From NCBI GenBank assembly GCA_900468065.1, contig UBTA01000097.1:5288-45835 (forward strand): a stretch of DNA of 40,548 nucleotides. Direction: 5' to 3'. How positions within the stretch are numbered: the first letter of the stretch is position 1; every line of letters starts with the position of its first letter. Positions 1-7,866 of this stretch are shown one piece after another. The translations under genes were made by a program, and so were the position numbers. This DNA is from Hyphomicrobiales bacterium (GTDB lineage: Bacteria > Pseudomonadota > Alphaproteobacteria > Rhizobiales > Rhizobiaceae). The notes under the pieces are model-generated. The model searched no databases and was not told the origin of the DNA. It saw nothing but the letters and a program-made list of their open reading frames with translations.

Positions 1-70
1 AGAGCGTCGTGGCAGCGGCGGCACCGACGCCACCGAGAGCCGCGCGCTTGATGAATAGACGGCGATCCAT
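1..70 (-). CDS. Tat-exported protein, probable TRAP transporter binding subunit (5' end only)
   Basis: Only the first 23 codons lie in the window, starting with ATG at 70 and running off the left edge. The start has a strong ribosome binding site (GGAGGAGA just upstream). The peptide begins MDRRLFIKRAALGGVGAAAA, a textbook twin-arginine signal: RRLFIK followed by a Gly/Ala-rich hydrophobic stretch. This means the protein is exported folded through the Tat system. This exact style of leader is common in DctP-type binding proteins of TRAP transporters in rhizobia, and that is my best guess. Other Tat substrates such as oxidoreductases cannot be excluded from 23 residues. The gene is divergent from the sulfate importer. 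Confidence 0.6.
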   Translation of the reverse strand, partial: MDRRLFIKRAALGGVGAAAATTL

Positions 71-580
71 GTTCTCTCCTCCGTTGTCGCGGACAGCCGG
101 CGTACCGGACCTGTTCCTCCCCGCGCGCACAAGCCGCACCGGCCAATATCGACCGGTCCAAAACGGACCTGCGCAATCTCGAATCCACAGTATGCGAACA
201 CATGATTTCGAACGAAACCACGTGCCTCCACCGGCAGATTACACGCTCACCCCCTCATGTCCAGTCGCAGGGGAAAGGGGTCACCTTCGACTTTTGTCTA
301 AGATCAACCTCCAATGTTTGCAGCGACTTACGCAAGGTTGATCATATCAAGCCCACGGACGCAAAACCTGTGAAGATAAAGCACCAACTTATTGAAAGAG
401 CTAATATACAAGAAATTGAGAACCTTGGATGGTTTGGCCGTGTGAAGCCGGCCATTTCTCCGTTCTGGATTTTACGGCAATATTTTTCCAATGTGGCGGA
501 AACATTCACAGAAGGGTTCCTCGGCATGCCGTTGTGGCAGCCCTATGCTCCGGACGAAATCAAATCTCGGGGAGTTCTTC
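71..580. other. Divergent intergenic region (510 bp)
   Basis: This stretch separates the leftward Tat-protein gene from the rightward sulfate importer and must hold both promoters. Its right half is clearly more AT-rich than the flanking genes. I see no convincing coding frame; the frames crossing it lack a plausible start and ribosome site. A 13-bp palindrome at 338-350 is the only discrete structure I can point to. No clear -35/-10 pair was identified for either gene. Confidence 0.6.
338..350. promoter_or_regulatory. 13-bp palindrome, candidate operator
   Basis: TTGAT-CAT-ATCAA is a perfect inverted repeat (5-3-5) in the divergent region between the Tat-protein gene and the sulfate importer. 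Its size and shape suit a GntR- or LysR-type dimer site. Which gene it would control is not evident from position, since it sits about 270 bp from the left start and 230 bp from the right start. Confidence 0.25.
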
Positions 581-1558
581 ATGAAACGTCTACTGCTCAT
601 CGGTGTCGCACTCGCGGCTTTGACCGCTCCAGCCGCCGCTGCCGACAAGCTGCTCAATGCATCCTATGATGTTTCCCGCGAACTGTTCGAACACGTCAAC
701 GAAGCCTTCATCGCAGCCCATCCCGGCGTCACGGTCGATCAGTCGCATGGCGGCTCGTCCAAGCAGGCCCGCGCCATCCTGGAAGGTCTCGAAGCCGACG
801 TGGTCACCTTCAACCAGGTGACGGACGTCGATGCCCTGGTCAAGGGCGGCTTCGTCTCGGAAGACTGGAAGAGCGACTTCGCCAACAACGCATCGCCCTT
901 CTACTCCTTCCCGTCCTTCCTGGTGCGCGAGGGCAATCCGAAAGGCGTCAAGGATTGGGGCGATCTGGTGCGCGACGACGTCAAGGTGATCTTCCCGAAC
1001 CCGAAGACTTCGGGCAATGCCCGCTACACCTATCTGGCCGCGACGGCCTACGCGAAGGAAAAGTTCGCCAACGACCCGGCCAAGGTCGAGGAATTCGTCA
1101 AGAAGATCTTTGACAACGTTCCGGTCTTCGACACCGGCGGACGCGCGGCAACGACAACCTTCGTCGAGCGCGAAACCGGTGACGTGCTGATCACCTTCGA
1201 AGCGGAAACCAAGGGCATTGCCAAGGAATTCGGCGAAGACAAGTTCGATATCGTCACGCCGTCGGTCAGCCTTCTCGCAGAGTTCCCGGTCGCCATCATC
1301 GACAAGGTCGTCGACAAGAACGGCACCCGCGATCTGGCCAAATCCTATCTCGATTTCCTCTACACGCCGGAAGGCCAGAAGATTCTGGCCGAGAACGGCA
1401 ATCGCGTCAACGACGCGACGGTCGCTGCCGAATTCAAGGACCAGTTCCCCGACGTCCGCCTGCTCAAGGTAGAAGATGTCTTTGGCGGCTGGGGCAAGAT
1501 CAAGGAAGAGCATTTCGCCGAAGGTGCGGCACTGGATAAAATCTACGGCAATCGTTGA
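581..1558 (+). CDS. cysP: Sulfate/thiosulfate ABC transporter, periplasmic binding protein
   Basis: A 325-residue protein that captures sulfate or thiosulfate in the periplasm and delivers it to the CysTW channel. It has a Sec signal peptide (MKRLLLIGVALAALTAPAAAA, cleaved near residue 20). Mature features typical of the Sbp/CysP family include NASYDVSRELFEHVNEAF near the N-terminus, HGGSSKQARAILEGLEADVV, and VIFPNPKTSGNARYTYLAA. Length matches the family (about 325-340). ATG 581 was chosen over longer in-frame starts because GGGGAG lies 5-6 nt upstream and because it begins the signal peptide. It leads the importer genes but is separated from cysT by a terminator-like hairpin. Sbp (sulfate) and CysP (thiosulfate) cannot be told apart by reading, so the symbol is provisional. 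Confidence 0.9.
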   Translation: MKRLLLIGVALAALTAPAAAADKLLNASYDVSRELFEHVNEAFIAAHPGVTVDQSHGGSSKQARAILEGLEADVVTFNQVTDVDALVKGGFVSEDWKSDFANNASPFYSFPSFLVREGNPKGVKDWGDLVRDDVKVIFPNPKTSGNARYTYLAATAYAKEKFANDPAKVEEFVKKIFDNVPVFDTGGRAATTTFVERETGDVLITFEAETKGIAKEFGEDKFDIVTPSVSLLAEFPVAIIDKVVDKNGTRDLAKSYLDFLYTPEGQKILAENGNRVNDATVAAEFKDQFPDVRLLKVEDVFGGWGKIKEEHFAEGAALDKIYGNR

Positions 1559-1582
1559 TCCCAAACGGATAATATGAAAAAC

Positions 1583-1618
1583 GGAGGCCGCGACGGACAA
1601 ACATCCGCCGCGGCCTCC
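1583..1618 (+). terminator. Terminator-like hairpin between binding protein and permease genes
   Basis: GGAGGCCGCG (1583-1592) pairs perfectly with CGCGGCCTCC (1609-1618) over a 16-nt loop. Outer bases (AACG/CGTT) extend the stem with a small bulge, and a T-rich run (TTGTTTTTA) follows. It lies 25 nt after the cysP stop and about 40 nt before cysT. Inferred role: partial termination or 3'-end protection, so that binding protein is made in excess over the membrane components. Confidence 0.7.
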
Positions 1619-1655
1619 CCGTTGTTTTTAAACTCGATTTTCAAAGGGCACGTTT

Positions 1656-2477
1656 TTGGCACGGCGCATTCTTCCAGGCTTGTCCCTGACGCTCGGCATT
1701 ACACTCATGTATGTCGCGATCATTGTCGTGCTACCGCTTGGCGCCCTGATTTTCAAGGCCGCGAGCCTTGGGCCGGAAGATTACTGGCGGATCGTCTCGT
1801 CGGAGCGTGCCACGGCCAGCTACCGGGTGACCATTCTCTGCGCCCTTGCCGCAACGCTGTTCAATCTGGTGTTCGGCATGGCGCTGGCCTGGGTCATCGT
1901 CCGCTACCGGTTCCCCGGCCGCCGGTTTATCGACGCACTGGTGGACCTGCCCTTTGCTCTGCCGACCGCCGTTGCAGGTATTGCGCTGACGACACTGTTT
2001 GCCTCGAACGGCTGGTTTGGCGCGCCGCTTGCCGCCATCGGCATCAAGGTCGCCTATACGCCGCTCGGCATCATCATCGCCATGGCCTTTACCAGCCTGC
2101 CCTTCATTGTCCGCACAGTGCAGCCGGTGCTGGAAGAGCTTGATCCGGCACTGGAAGAGGCAGGCCAGACGCTGGGTGCCAGCGATCTGGAAATCTTCCT
2201 GCGGGTAATCCTGCCGCAGCTGGCGCCGGCGCTGCTCGCCGGATTGTCGCTGTCGTTCGCCCGCAGCCTCGGCGAGTTCGGCGCCATCATCTTCATCGCC
2301 GGAAACCAGCCGTTTGACACGGAAATCACCGCCCTCCTCGCCTTCATCCGGCTGGAAGAATACGACTATCCGGCATCGGCGGCGATCGCCTCGGTGATGC
2401 TCATTGCCGCTTTCACGATGCTTGCCATCACCAACCTGCTGCAGGCCCGCGCCCTGCGCTACACGGTAAAGGGTTGA
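1656..2477 (+). CDS. cysT: Sulfate ABC transporter permease CysT (CysU)
   Basis: A 273-residue inner-membrane protein with about six hydrophobic segments, one half of the sulfate/thiosulfate channel. The start is TTG at 1656 (MARRILPGLSLTLGITLMYV), preceded by AAAGGG; no ATG fits the conserved N-terminus. The cytoplasmic coupling loop EEAGQTLGASDLEIFLRVILPQL (roughly residues 167-189) is the EAA motif that docks on CysA. LSFARSLGEFGAIIFIAGN is typical of CysT. The stop overlaps the cysW start region, which implies translational coupling. Complete and of normal length. Confidence 0.9.
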   Translation: MARRILPGLSLTLGITLMYVAIIVVLPLGALIFKAASLGPEDYWRIVSSERATASYRVTILCALAATLFNLVFGMALAWVIVRYRFPGRRFIDALVDLPFALPTAVAGIALTTLFASNGWFGAPLAAIGIKVAYTPLGIIIAMAFTSLPFIVRTVQPVLEELDPALEEAGQTLGASDLEIFLRVILPQLAPALLAGLSLSFARSLGEFGAIIFIAGNQPFDTEITALLAFIRLEEYDYPASAAIASVMLIAAFTMLAITNLLQARALRYTVKG

Positions 2478-2479
2478 TC

Positions 2480-3373
2480 GTGGCAAAAAGCAAGTCCAGA
2501 CGGCCGCCGAGAATCGGCGATGCGCCTGTGTTCCGCAACACGATGATTGCAGTCGTGCTGACACTGGTAGCATTGGTCATCATCGCACCGCTCGCCGTCA
2601 TCGGCTACGAAGCCTTTTCAAGGGGCATCGCCTATTTCGGCAAGACCATCGCCAATTCCGACACCCGTCATGCCATCCTGATGACGGCGTTGACGGCGCT
2701 GATCGCAGTCCCGATCAACACCGCCTTCGGCGTGGCCGCCGCCTGGGCCATCACAAAATTCGATTTTCCCGGACGCCGCCTGTTGCTGATCGTCATCGAG
2801 ATCCCGTTCTCGGTGTCGCCGATCGTTGCCGGCGTCGCCTATCTTTTCGTCTATGGCCTGCAGGGACTGTTCGGCGAGACGTTGCAATCGGCCGATATCA
2901 AAATCCTCTTTGCGCTGCCCGGCATCGTGCTTGCCAGCATGTTCGTCACCGCCCCCTTCGTTGCCCGCGAGCTTATTCCGCTGATGCAGGCGCAGGGCCG
3001 CGACCTGGAAGAAGCCGCCACCTCGCTCGGCGCCAGCGGCTGGCGGACATTCTTCTTCGTGACGCTGCCCAATATCAAATGGGCGCTGCTCTACGGCGTC
3101 ATCCTCTGCAATTCGCGGGTCATGGGCGAATTCGGCGCCGTCTCTGTGGTGTCCGGCAACATTCGCGGCCAGACCAACACACTGCCGCTGCATATCGAAC
3201 TGCTCTATCACGACTATAACGCCGTCGGCGCCTTTGCCGCCGCATCGATCCTGGCAGCACTTGCCGTTGTTACCCTGATTGCCAAGGTGGCGCTGGAGCG
3301 GCGGGGCGCCGGCCGTGTCCGCCGCCCATCGCTTGCCGGCACAGCGCCTGATATTTCGGAGACCACACCGTGA
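2480..3373 (+). CDS. cysW: Sulfate ABC transporter permease CysW
   Basis: The second channel subunit, 297 residues from GTG 2480 (MAKSKSRRPPRIG). A TTG two codons upstream (2474) is in frame and overlaps the cysT stop; I prefer the GTG, but both are possible. A hydrophobic segment follows the basic N-terminus (about residues 22-45), with five more later. The EAA-type loop LEEAATSLGASGWRTFFFVTLPNI precedes SRVMGEFGAVSVVSGNIRGQTNTLPLHIE, a CysW hallmark. The C-terminal 25 residues are Arg/Pro-rich and poorly structured. The stop overlaps the GTG start of cysA by 4 bp. Confidence 0.9.
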   Translation: MAKSKSRRPPRIGDAPVFRNTMIAVVLTLVALVIIAPLAVIGYEAFSRGIAYFGKTIANSDTRHAILMTALTALIAVPINTAFGVAAAWAITKFDFPGRRLLLIVIEIPFSVSPIVAGVAYLFVYGLQGLFGETLQSADIKILFALPGIVLASMFVTAPFVARELIPLMQAQGRDLEEAATSLGASGWRTFFFVTLPNIKWALLYGVILCNSRVMGEFGAVSVVSGNIRGQTNTLPLHIELLYHDYNAVGAFAAASILAALAVVTLIAKVALERRGAGRVRRPSLAGTAPDISETTP

Positions 3374-4389
3374 AAATCCGCCTCGACACCGTCGTCAAGA
3401 CATTCGACACGTTTCGCGCCGTGCACGGCGTCTCGCTGGATATTGAGAGCGGTGAACTCGTGGCGCTGCTCGGCCCTTCCGGTTCCGGCAAGACGACGAT
3501 CCTGCGCATGGTCGCAGGCCTCGAATTCCCCGACGGCGGCGCCATCTATTTCGGCGACGAGAACGCCACCGATATCGAGGTGCGCCATCGCGGCGTCGGT
3601 TTCGTGTTCCAGCATTACGCGCTGTTCCCGCATATGACAGTCGGCGAAAACATCGCCTTCGGCATGAAGGTGTCCAAGACCAAACGCTCGGGCTCGGAGA
3701 TTTCCGAGCGGGTCGCGCATCTGTTGCGTCTTGTGCAACTCGAAGGCCTTGAGGATCGGTTCCCGGCCCAGATTTCCGGCGGACAGCGGCAGCGCGTGGC
3801 ACTTGCCCGGGCGCTCGCCGTCGATCCGAAGGTGCTTCTGCTCGACGAACCCTTCGGCGCGCTCGATGCCAATGTGCGGCGCGACCTGCGCCGCTGGCTG
3901 CGCAAGATCCACGACGAGCTTGGTATCACCACGCTGTTCGTCACTCACGACCAGGCAGAAGCGCTCGATCTCGCCGACCGCGTCGTCATCCTCGACAAGG
4001 GCAGGATCGTTCAGACCGGGACGCCGGAGGAAGTCTGCCGCGCACCGGCCAGCGCCTTCGTGATGAATTTCCTTGGCGATGCCAACCGTCTGAAAGTGAC
4101 GGTGTCGGATGAAAAGGCGCAGATTCACAACGTCACCTTCGAAGCGCCCGATATCGCAGACGGCCCGGCAGAGCTTTATTTCCGCCCGGCCGATGTCACC
4201 TGGCGTGAAGACGGCCACGGCATCCAGGCGACCATCGCCCGCGTCATCGACCGCCCCGATTCCAGGCGGGTGCTCGCCCTGACGGTCGATGGCCAGTCAA
4301 TCGAATTCGACGCCGCCCCGGAATTTCCGTTCCGCGCCGAGACACGCGGCTTCGTCGATATCCGTCGCCCGCGCGTCTATCCGGCTTGA
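3370..4389 (+). CDS. cysA: Sulfate ABC transporter ATP-binding protein CysA
   Basis: The cytoplasmic ATPase that powers sulfate/thiosulfate import, 339 residues, GTG start overlapping the cysW stop (GTGA). All catalytic motifs are intact: Walker A GPSGSGKTT (35-43), Q-loop VFQHYALF (near 81), signature ISGGQRQRV (135-143), Walker B VLLLDEP (155-161) and H-loop VTHDQAEALDLADR (H193). The last ~100 residues form the TOBE-type regulatory region of CysA, containing YFRPADVTW. It is the final gene of the importer; about 310 bp of intergenic sequence with a palindromic element and a strong hairpin follow. Confidence 0.93.
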   Translation: MKIRLDTVVKTFDTFRAVHGVSLDIESGELVALLGPSGSGKTTILRMVAGLEFPDGGAIYFGDENATDIEVRHRGVGFVFQHYALFPHMTVGENIAFGMKVSKTKRSGSEISERVAHLLRLVQLEGLEDRFPAQISGGQRQRVALARALAVDPKVLLLDEPFGALDANVRRDLRRWLRKIHDELGITTLFVTHDQAEALDLADRVVILDKGRIVQTGTPEEVCRAPASAFVMNFLGDANRLKVTVSDEKAQIHNVTFEAPDIADGPAELYFRPADVTWREDGHGIQATIARVIDRPDSRRVLALTVDGQSIEFDAAPEFPFRAETRGFVDIRRPRVYPA

Positions 4390-4470
4390 ATAGACTCCCT
4401 GAATGCGAAAGGCACCGGCATTTCTGGTCATTGCCTGCGTGTTTGGAAAATAAGGTGACAACCAAAACTT

Positions 4471-4587
4471 CCGTCATTCCTGTGCCCGTCGCAGGAATCC
4501 AGCCAGCCCAAGTCATTGGGCTGAAAGGTCTTTTGACCCGACGGACGTCGGGTCGCTGGATCCCCGCCTCAAGGGCGAGGATGACGG
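4471..4587. repeat. Mosaic palindromic intergenic element
   Basis: About 117 bp made of nested inverted repeats. The outer arms are CCGTCAT (4471-4477) and ATGACGG. Inside are ATTCCTG/CAGGAAT, GCCCAA/TTGGGC, GACCCGAC/GTCGGGTC, and a GATCCCCGCC-type arm facing GGGCGAGGAT. The pattern of a CGTCATTCC end and a GGATGACGG end joined by several short hairpins is characteristic of the mosaic intergenic elements (RIME-like) scattered through rhizobial genomes; family assignment is from memory. It lies between the convergent cysA and aldo/keto reductase genes. It appears once in this window, so copy number elsewhere is inferred. Confidence 0.6.
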
Positions 4588-4641
4588 AGTATAGGTTATC
4601 CACTTCGTCAAACAGCCAATTACAGTGCCTGTCAGAAGCCA

Positions 4642-4675
4642 GAAAGGCACCGGTTCTGACGAACCGGTGCCTTTC
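4642..4675. terminator. Strong bidirectional terminator hairpin
   Basis: A perfect 15-bp stem, GAAAGGCACCGGTTC / GAACCGGTGCCTTTC, with a TGAC tetraloop. On the + strand it runs into CTGTTT. It sits between the 3' ends of cysA (+) and the aldo/keto reductase gene (-), 27 bp past the latter's stop, so it can end transcription from both sides. The sequence GAAAGGCACCGG also occurs as a lone half near 4408. Confidence 0.8.
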
Positions 4676-4701
4676 TGTTTGCCCAAATCAATGGCCGACG
4701 C

Positions 4702-5733
4702 TTAGTCGCGTTCCGCCGACGAGGCCCAGAGGTTGATATCGGCTTCCTTAGCATAGACATCGATCTCGGCCAGCTCTTCTGCCGTGAACGTGTCGTTCTT
4801 CAAAGCTGCCACGCAATCAACGATCTGCGATGAACGGCTAGCGCCGATCAGGGCCGACGTGATGCGGCCGCCACGCAGGACCCAGGCGATCGCCATCTGC
4901 GCCAACGTCTGGCCGCGCTTTTCGGCGATTTCGTTGAGTTTCTTGATATTATCGATGATCGACGGGCGGATGAAATCCTTCTTGAGGAAGTGGTTCTGTG
5001 CTGCACGGCTGTCGGCCGGAATGCCGCCGAGATATTTCGTCGTCAGCATGCCCTGCGCCAAAGGCGAGAACACGATCGAGCCGATGCCGAGGTCTTCCAG
5101 CGTATCGACCAGGCCGTCATCCTCGACCCAACGGTTGAGCATCGAATAGCTCGGCTGGTGGATGATCAGCGGCGTGCCGAGATCCTTCAGGATCGCGGCG
5201 GCCTCGCGGGTGCGCTGCGAATTGTAGGAGGAGATACCGACATAAAGCGCCCTGCCCGAACGGACGATATGATCGAGCGCGCCGCATGTTTCTTCCAGCG
5301 GCGTTTCGGGATCGAAGCGGTGCGAGTAGAAGATGTCGACATAATCGAGGCCCATGCGGGCAAGGCTCTGGTCGCAGGACGCGATCATGTACTTGCGGCT
5401 GCCCCACTCGCCGTACGGACCCGGCCACATGTCATAGCCGGCCTTGGAAGAAATGATCAGCTCGTCGCGCAGGCCGGCAAAATCCGTGCGCATGATTTCG
5501 CCGAACGCGGTTTCGGCGGAGCCCGGAGGCGGACCATAATTGTTGGCCAGATCGAAATGGGTGATGCCGAGGTCGAACGCCGTGCGGCACATGTCGAGCT
5601 TGCGTTCATGCGGCGTCTCATGGCCGAAATTGTGCCACAGGCCGAGCGAGATCGCCGGCAGCTTCAGCCCGGTCTTGCCGCAGCGATTGTATTTCATCGT
5701 CTCATAGCGATTATCAGCCGGTTGCCAGCTCAT
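4702..5733 (-). CDS. mgrA: Aldo/keto reductase, L-glyceraldehyde 3-phosphate reductase-like (YghZ/MgrA family)
   Basis: A 343-residue NADPH-dependent reductase of the AKR14 (YghZ) type. Diagnostic stretches are CGKTGLKLPAISLGLWHNFG, FDLANNYGPPPGSAE (catalytic Asp/Tyr), YDMWPGPYGEWGSRKY, DYVDIFYSHRFDPETPLEET, and a C-terminal NADP site ALIGASRSSQI. By family knowledge it reduces aldehydes such as L-glyceraldehyde 3-phosphate or methylglyoxal in the cytosol. Start ATG 5733 gives the family's usual N-terminus and has AGGA upstream. It is the last gene of the leftward sugar locus but is set apart by a 190-bp gap with its own promoter-like sequence and a leader hairpin, so it may be expressed independently. 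Its link to sugar breakdown is inferred from position. Confidence 0.85.
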   Translation of the reverse strand: MSWQPADNRYETMKYNRCGKTGLKLPAISLGLWHNFGHETPHERKLDMCRTAFDLGITHFDLANNYGPPPGSAETAFGEIMRTDFAGLRDELIISSKAGYDMWPGPYGEWGSRKYMIASCDQSLARMGLDYVDIFYSHRFDPETPLEETCGALDHIVRSGRALYVGISSYNSQRTREAAAILKDLGTPLIIHQPSYSMLNRWVEDDGLVDTLEDLGIGSIVFSPLAQGMLTTKYLGGIPADSRAAQNHFLKKDFIRPSIIDNIKKLNEIAEKRGQTLAQMAIAWVLRGGRITSALIGASRSSQIVDCVAALKNDTFTAEELAEIDVYAKEADINLWASSAERD

Positions 5734-5764
5734 CGTTTGTCCTGCCCTGTCTTTGAAAACGGAA

Positions 5765-5790
5765 TTCCCGGAGCAGCGATGCTCCGGGAA
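5765..5790 (-). terminator. Hairpin in the aldo/keto reductase leader
   Basis: TTCCCGGAGC / GCTCCGGGAA, a perfect 10-bp stem with a 6-nt loop, followed on the - strand by a short T-run (CCGTTTTC). It lies 31 bp upstream of the reductase start. It could end transcripts arriving from the Gfo/Idh gene, or act as an attenuator or mRNA-stabilising stem in the reductase leader. Confidence 0.6.
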
Positions 5791-5806
5791 GGATTGGGAT
5801 AGATCC

Positions 5807-5834
5807 GGTATATTTTATTGTGATGACGGTGCAA
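5807..5834 (-). promoter_or_regulatory. Candidate sigma70-type promoter for the aldo/keto reductase gene
   Basis: On the - strand, TTGCAC (5834-5829) and TATACC (5812-5807) are separated by 16 bp. Each matches the consensus at four of six positions. A start near 5800 would place the 5765-5790 hairpin at the beginning of the leader. This is inference from sequence match only. Confidence 0.4.
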
Positions 5835-5923
5835 AGCGATACTGCCCGGCACCCCCCAGATTTGGCGTTTGTTTTTACGCAATTCCGGACGCAAAACCGC
5901 TGCGCACTTTTGCTGACATTGTT

Positions 5924-7072
5924 CTAGCGCAACAAAGCCTTGGCTTCCTCGATGCCAAGCGCTGCTGGCTGGGTGCAGGTCGTCGTCAACTCGATGAACC
6001 GGCCCTCTTCGCCCGATTTCAGGATCGACACCATGACATCGACGCCGTGCAGAGCGCGTTCCAGCGAGCAGCGCGCGTCGCGGCCATTGAGGATGGCGAG
6101 CGCCATGTCGGCAAGGCCGGCCGTGCGGTAGTTGGCCATCATGCCCTGCTTGTGCTCCTGGTTGGGAACCGAGAACGGATGATCCCACGTTTCCAGCGGC
6201 TGGATCTCCTTGTCGCGGCCGCTCGCCGAAACCGTACCACCGAAGAAATTGGGATCCGGCACGAACAACGAGCCTTCCGTGCCGTAGAGCTCCATATTGG
6301 CATGGTTATGCGACCAGACATCCCAGCTTGCCGACAAGGTGACCGTCGCGCCATTCTGGAATTCGAGCAGCGCATGGATATTGGTCGGTGTTTCCACCGG
6401 AATGACCTCGCCCTTGCGCGGTTCGCTGGTAATCGTGCGGGTCGCATTGGCCATCGACGTGAGGGCCGCGACCCGCTTGACCGGACCGATCAGGTTGACG
6501 AGGTTGGCGATGTAGTACGGGCCGAGATCGAGGATCGGGCCGCCGCCGGGCAGGAAGAAGAAGTCCGGGTTCGGATGCCACATCTCCATGCCCGGGCTCA
6601 TGACGTGGCAGGTGCCGGAGGTGACGCGGCCAATCTTGCCCTGGTCGATATAGTCACGCGCCAGCTGGTGGGCACCGCCGAGGAATGTGTCCGGGGCGCA
6701 GCCGACCTTGAGATTGTTGGCGTTGGCGATACCGCGCAGCTGCTCGCCCTGTTCCAGCGACAGCACCAGCGGCTTTTCCGAATAGACGTGTTTTCCGGCT
6801 TCCAGAATCATCTTGGAGACCGGGAAATGCGCGTCCGGGATCGTCAGGTTGACGACGATGTCGATGTCAGGATTGGCGAGAAGTTCTTCGATGGTCTGGG
6901 CCTTGACGCCATATTCGGACGCGCGCGCTTCGGCGGCGGCCGGATTGATGTCGGCGCAGGCTATCACCTTGATGCCCTTGAAGAGCGGCGAGAGTGTGAA
7001 ATAGGTGGTGGAGATATTGCCGCAGCCGATGATGCCGACGCCCAGTTCCCCTGTCACGTGTTCCTGTGTCAT
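5924..7072 (-). CDS. Gfo/Idh/MocA-family sugar oxidoreductase
   Basis: A 382-residue NAD(P)-dependent dehydrogenase. The N-terminal Rossmann fold has VGIIGCGNISTTYF (12-25), an acidic residue for the cofactor ribose at ACADINPAAA, and the family-defining EKPLVLS (99-105). The C-terminal alpha/beta domain contains GGGPILDLGPYYIANLVNLIG, the substrate-site region with the conserved Asp-x2-x-(H/Y). Family members oxidise or reduce sugar or inositol carbons, often C3 of hexosides. The gene lies directly after the TIM-barrel isomerase (14-bp gap) in the beta-mannoside locus. This pairing is seen in oxidative glycoside-cleavage systems, so the inferred substrate is a mannoside or its hydrolysis product. 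The exact reaction is unknown. Confidence 0.8.
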   Translation of the reverse strand: MTQEHVTGELGVGIIGCGNISTTYFTLSPLFKGIKVIACADINPAAAEARASEYGVKAQTIEELLANPDIDIVVNLTIPDAHFPVSKMILEAGKHVYSEKPLVLSLEQGEQLRGIANANNLKVGCAPDTFLGGAHQLARDYIDQGKIGRVTSGTCHVMSPGMEMWHPNPDFFFLPGGGPILDLGPYYIANLVNLIGPVKRVAALTSMANATRTITSEPRKGEVIPVETPTNIHALLEFQNGATVTLSASWDVWSHNHANMELYGTEGSLFVPDPNFFGGTVSASGRDKEIQPLETWDHPFSVPNQEHKQGMMANYRTAGLADMALAILNGRDARCSLERALHGVDVMVSILKSGEEGRFIELTTTCTQPAALGIEEAKALLR

Positions 7073-7086
7073 GGTCTGTCTTTCTC

Positions 7087-7848
7087 TCAGTAAGTCTTGA
7101 TCGACGCGATCGAGCGCTCGGCGGTCGCCTTGTAATCCTTGGGATTATCATGCTCGACGATGTAATATTTGGCGGGTGTCATCGACAGGGCCTTGAAGAG
7201 CTTGGCCCATTCGACCGTACCGTGACCGACATCGGCCCAGCCGTCCTGGTCCGCATTCTCGCCTGCCGGGGCGATGTCCTTGACGTGCACGGCGGTGATG
7301 CGCTTGCCGTATTTCTCGATATAGGCAAAGGGATCTGCACCGCCGCGGATGACCCAGGCGATATCCGCTTCCCAGGACAGGTTTGGTCCGCCGGCAAAGA
7401 TATGGTCCTGCGGGATCGATCCGTCGGGCAGCGCCACGAATTCGAAATCGTGGTTATGCCAGCCGAAATCGAGACCGGCATCGCGGAAGGGCTTGCCGGC
7501 CTTTTCCAGACGCTCGCCGAAGGCTTTCCAGCCGCTCGCACCCGTCGGACGGTCCTCGGCCGCAAGATAGGGGCAATAGATCGACTGGATACCGAGCGTC
7601 TTGGCGATGTGCACGGCGCGTGCCGGATCGGTCTCAAGCAGATCGAGGCTGAAATGGGCGGACGGCATGGTGACGCCGCTCTTGTCCATGTCGGCTTTGA
7701 GTGCGGCAAGGGCTGCATCGTCGAGGGCGGCATAAAGTGCGCCATAGCCCTCGACCTGTTTGTAGCCGGCGGTGCCAACGGTCTTCACGACATCGGCAAG
7801 CGGCGGGAAATTGCGGGCGCTGTAAAGCTGGAAGCTGACGGTCTGCAT
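7087..7848 (-). CDS. Sugar phosphate isomerase/epimerase-like TIM-barrel protein
   Basis: 253 residues of the xylose-isomerase-like / AP-endonuclease-2 TIM-barrel fold. Visible family features are SFQLYSARN at the start, a GYKQVEGYG strand, the metal-site candidates HNHDFEF (His/Glu) and SWEADIAWV (Glu/Asp), AVHVKDIAP, and the terminal VEHDNP (Glu). Start ATG 7848 has AAGGAGGAG upstream. The family includes epimerases, isomerases, dehydratases and 3-keto-glycoside lyases, so function cannot be read from fold alone. It sits between the lyxose-isomerase-like cupin (18-bp gap) and the Gfo/Idh dehydrogenase. Co-action with the latter on a keto-sugar is a reasonable inference. Confidence 0.78.
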   Translation of the reverse strand: MQTVSFQLYSARNFPPLADVVKTVGTAGYKQVEGYGALYAALDDAALAALKADMDKSGVTMPSAHFSLDLLETDPARAVHIAKTLGIQSIYCPYLAAEDRPTGASGWKAFGERLEKAGKPFRDAGLDFGWHNHDFEFVALPDGSIPQDHIFAGGPNLSWEADIAWVIRGGADPFAYIEKYGKRITAVHVKDIAPAGENADQDGWADVGHGTVEWAKLFKALSMTPAKYYIVEHDNPKDYKATAERSIASIKTY

Positions 7849-7866
7849 GGGAACTCCTCCTTGGGA

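Noticed and set aside
590-1600. Long antisense frame (336 residues) opposite the sulfate binding-protein gene
   Set aside because: Composition is rich in Asp/Arg/Gly/Val, with no fold, motif or ribosome site. It mirrors the codon bias of the real gene, which has a signal peptide and family motifs.
5753-7093. Rightward frame of 446 residues opposite the Gfo/Idh gene
   Set aside because: Arg/Asp/Gly-rich shadow frame with no recognisable motif; the opposite strand has a full Rossmann protein with the EKP motif.
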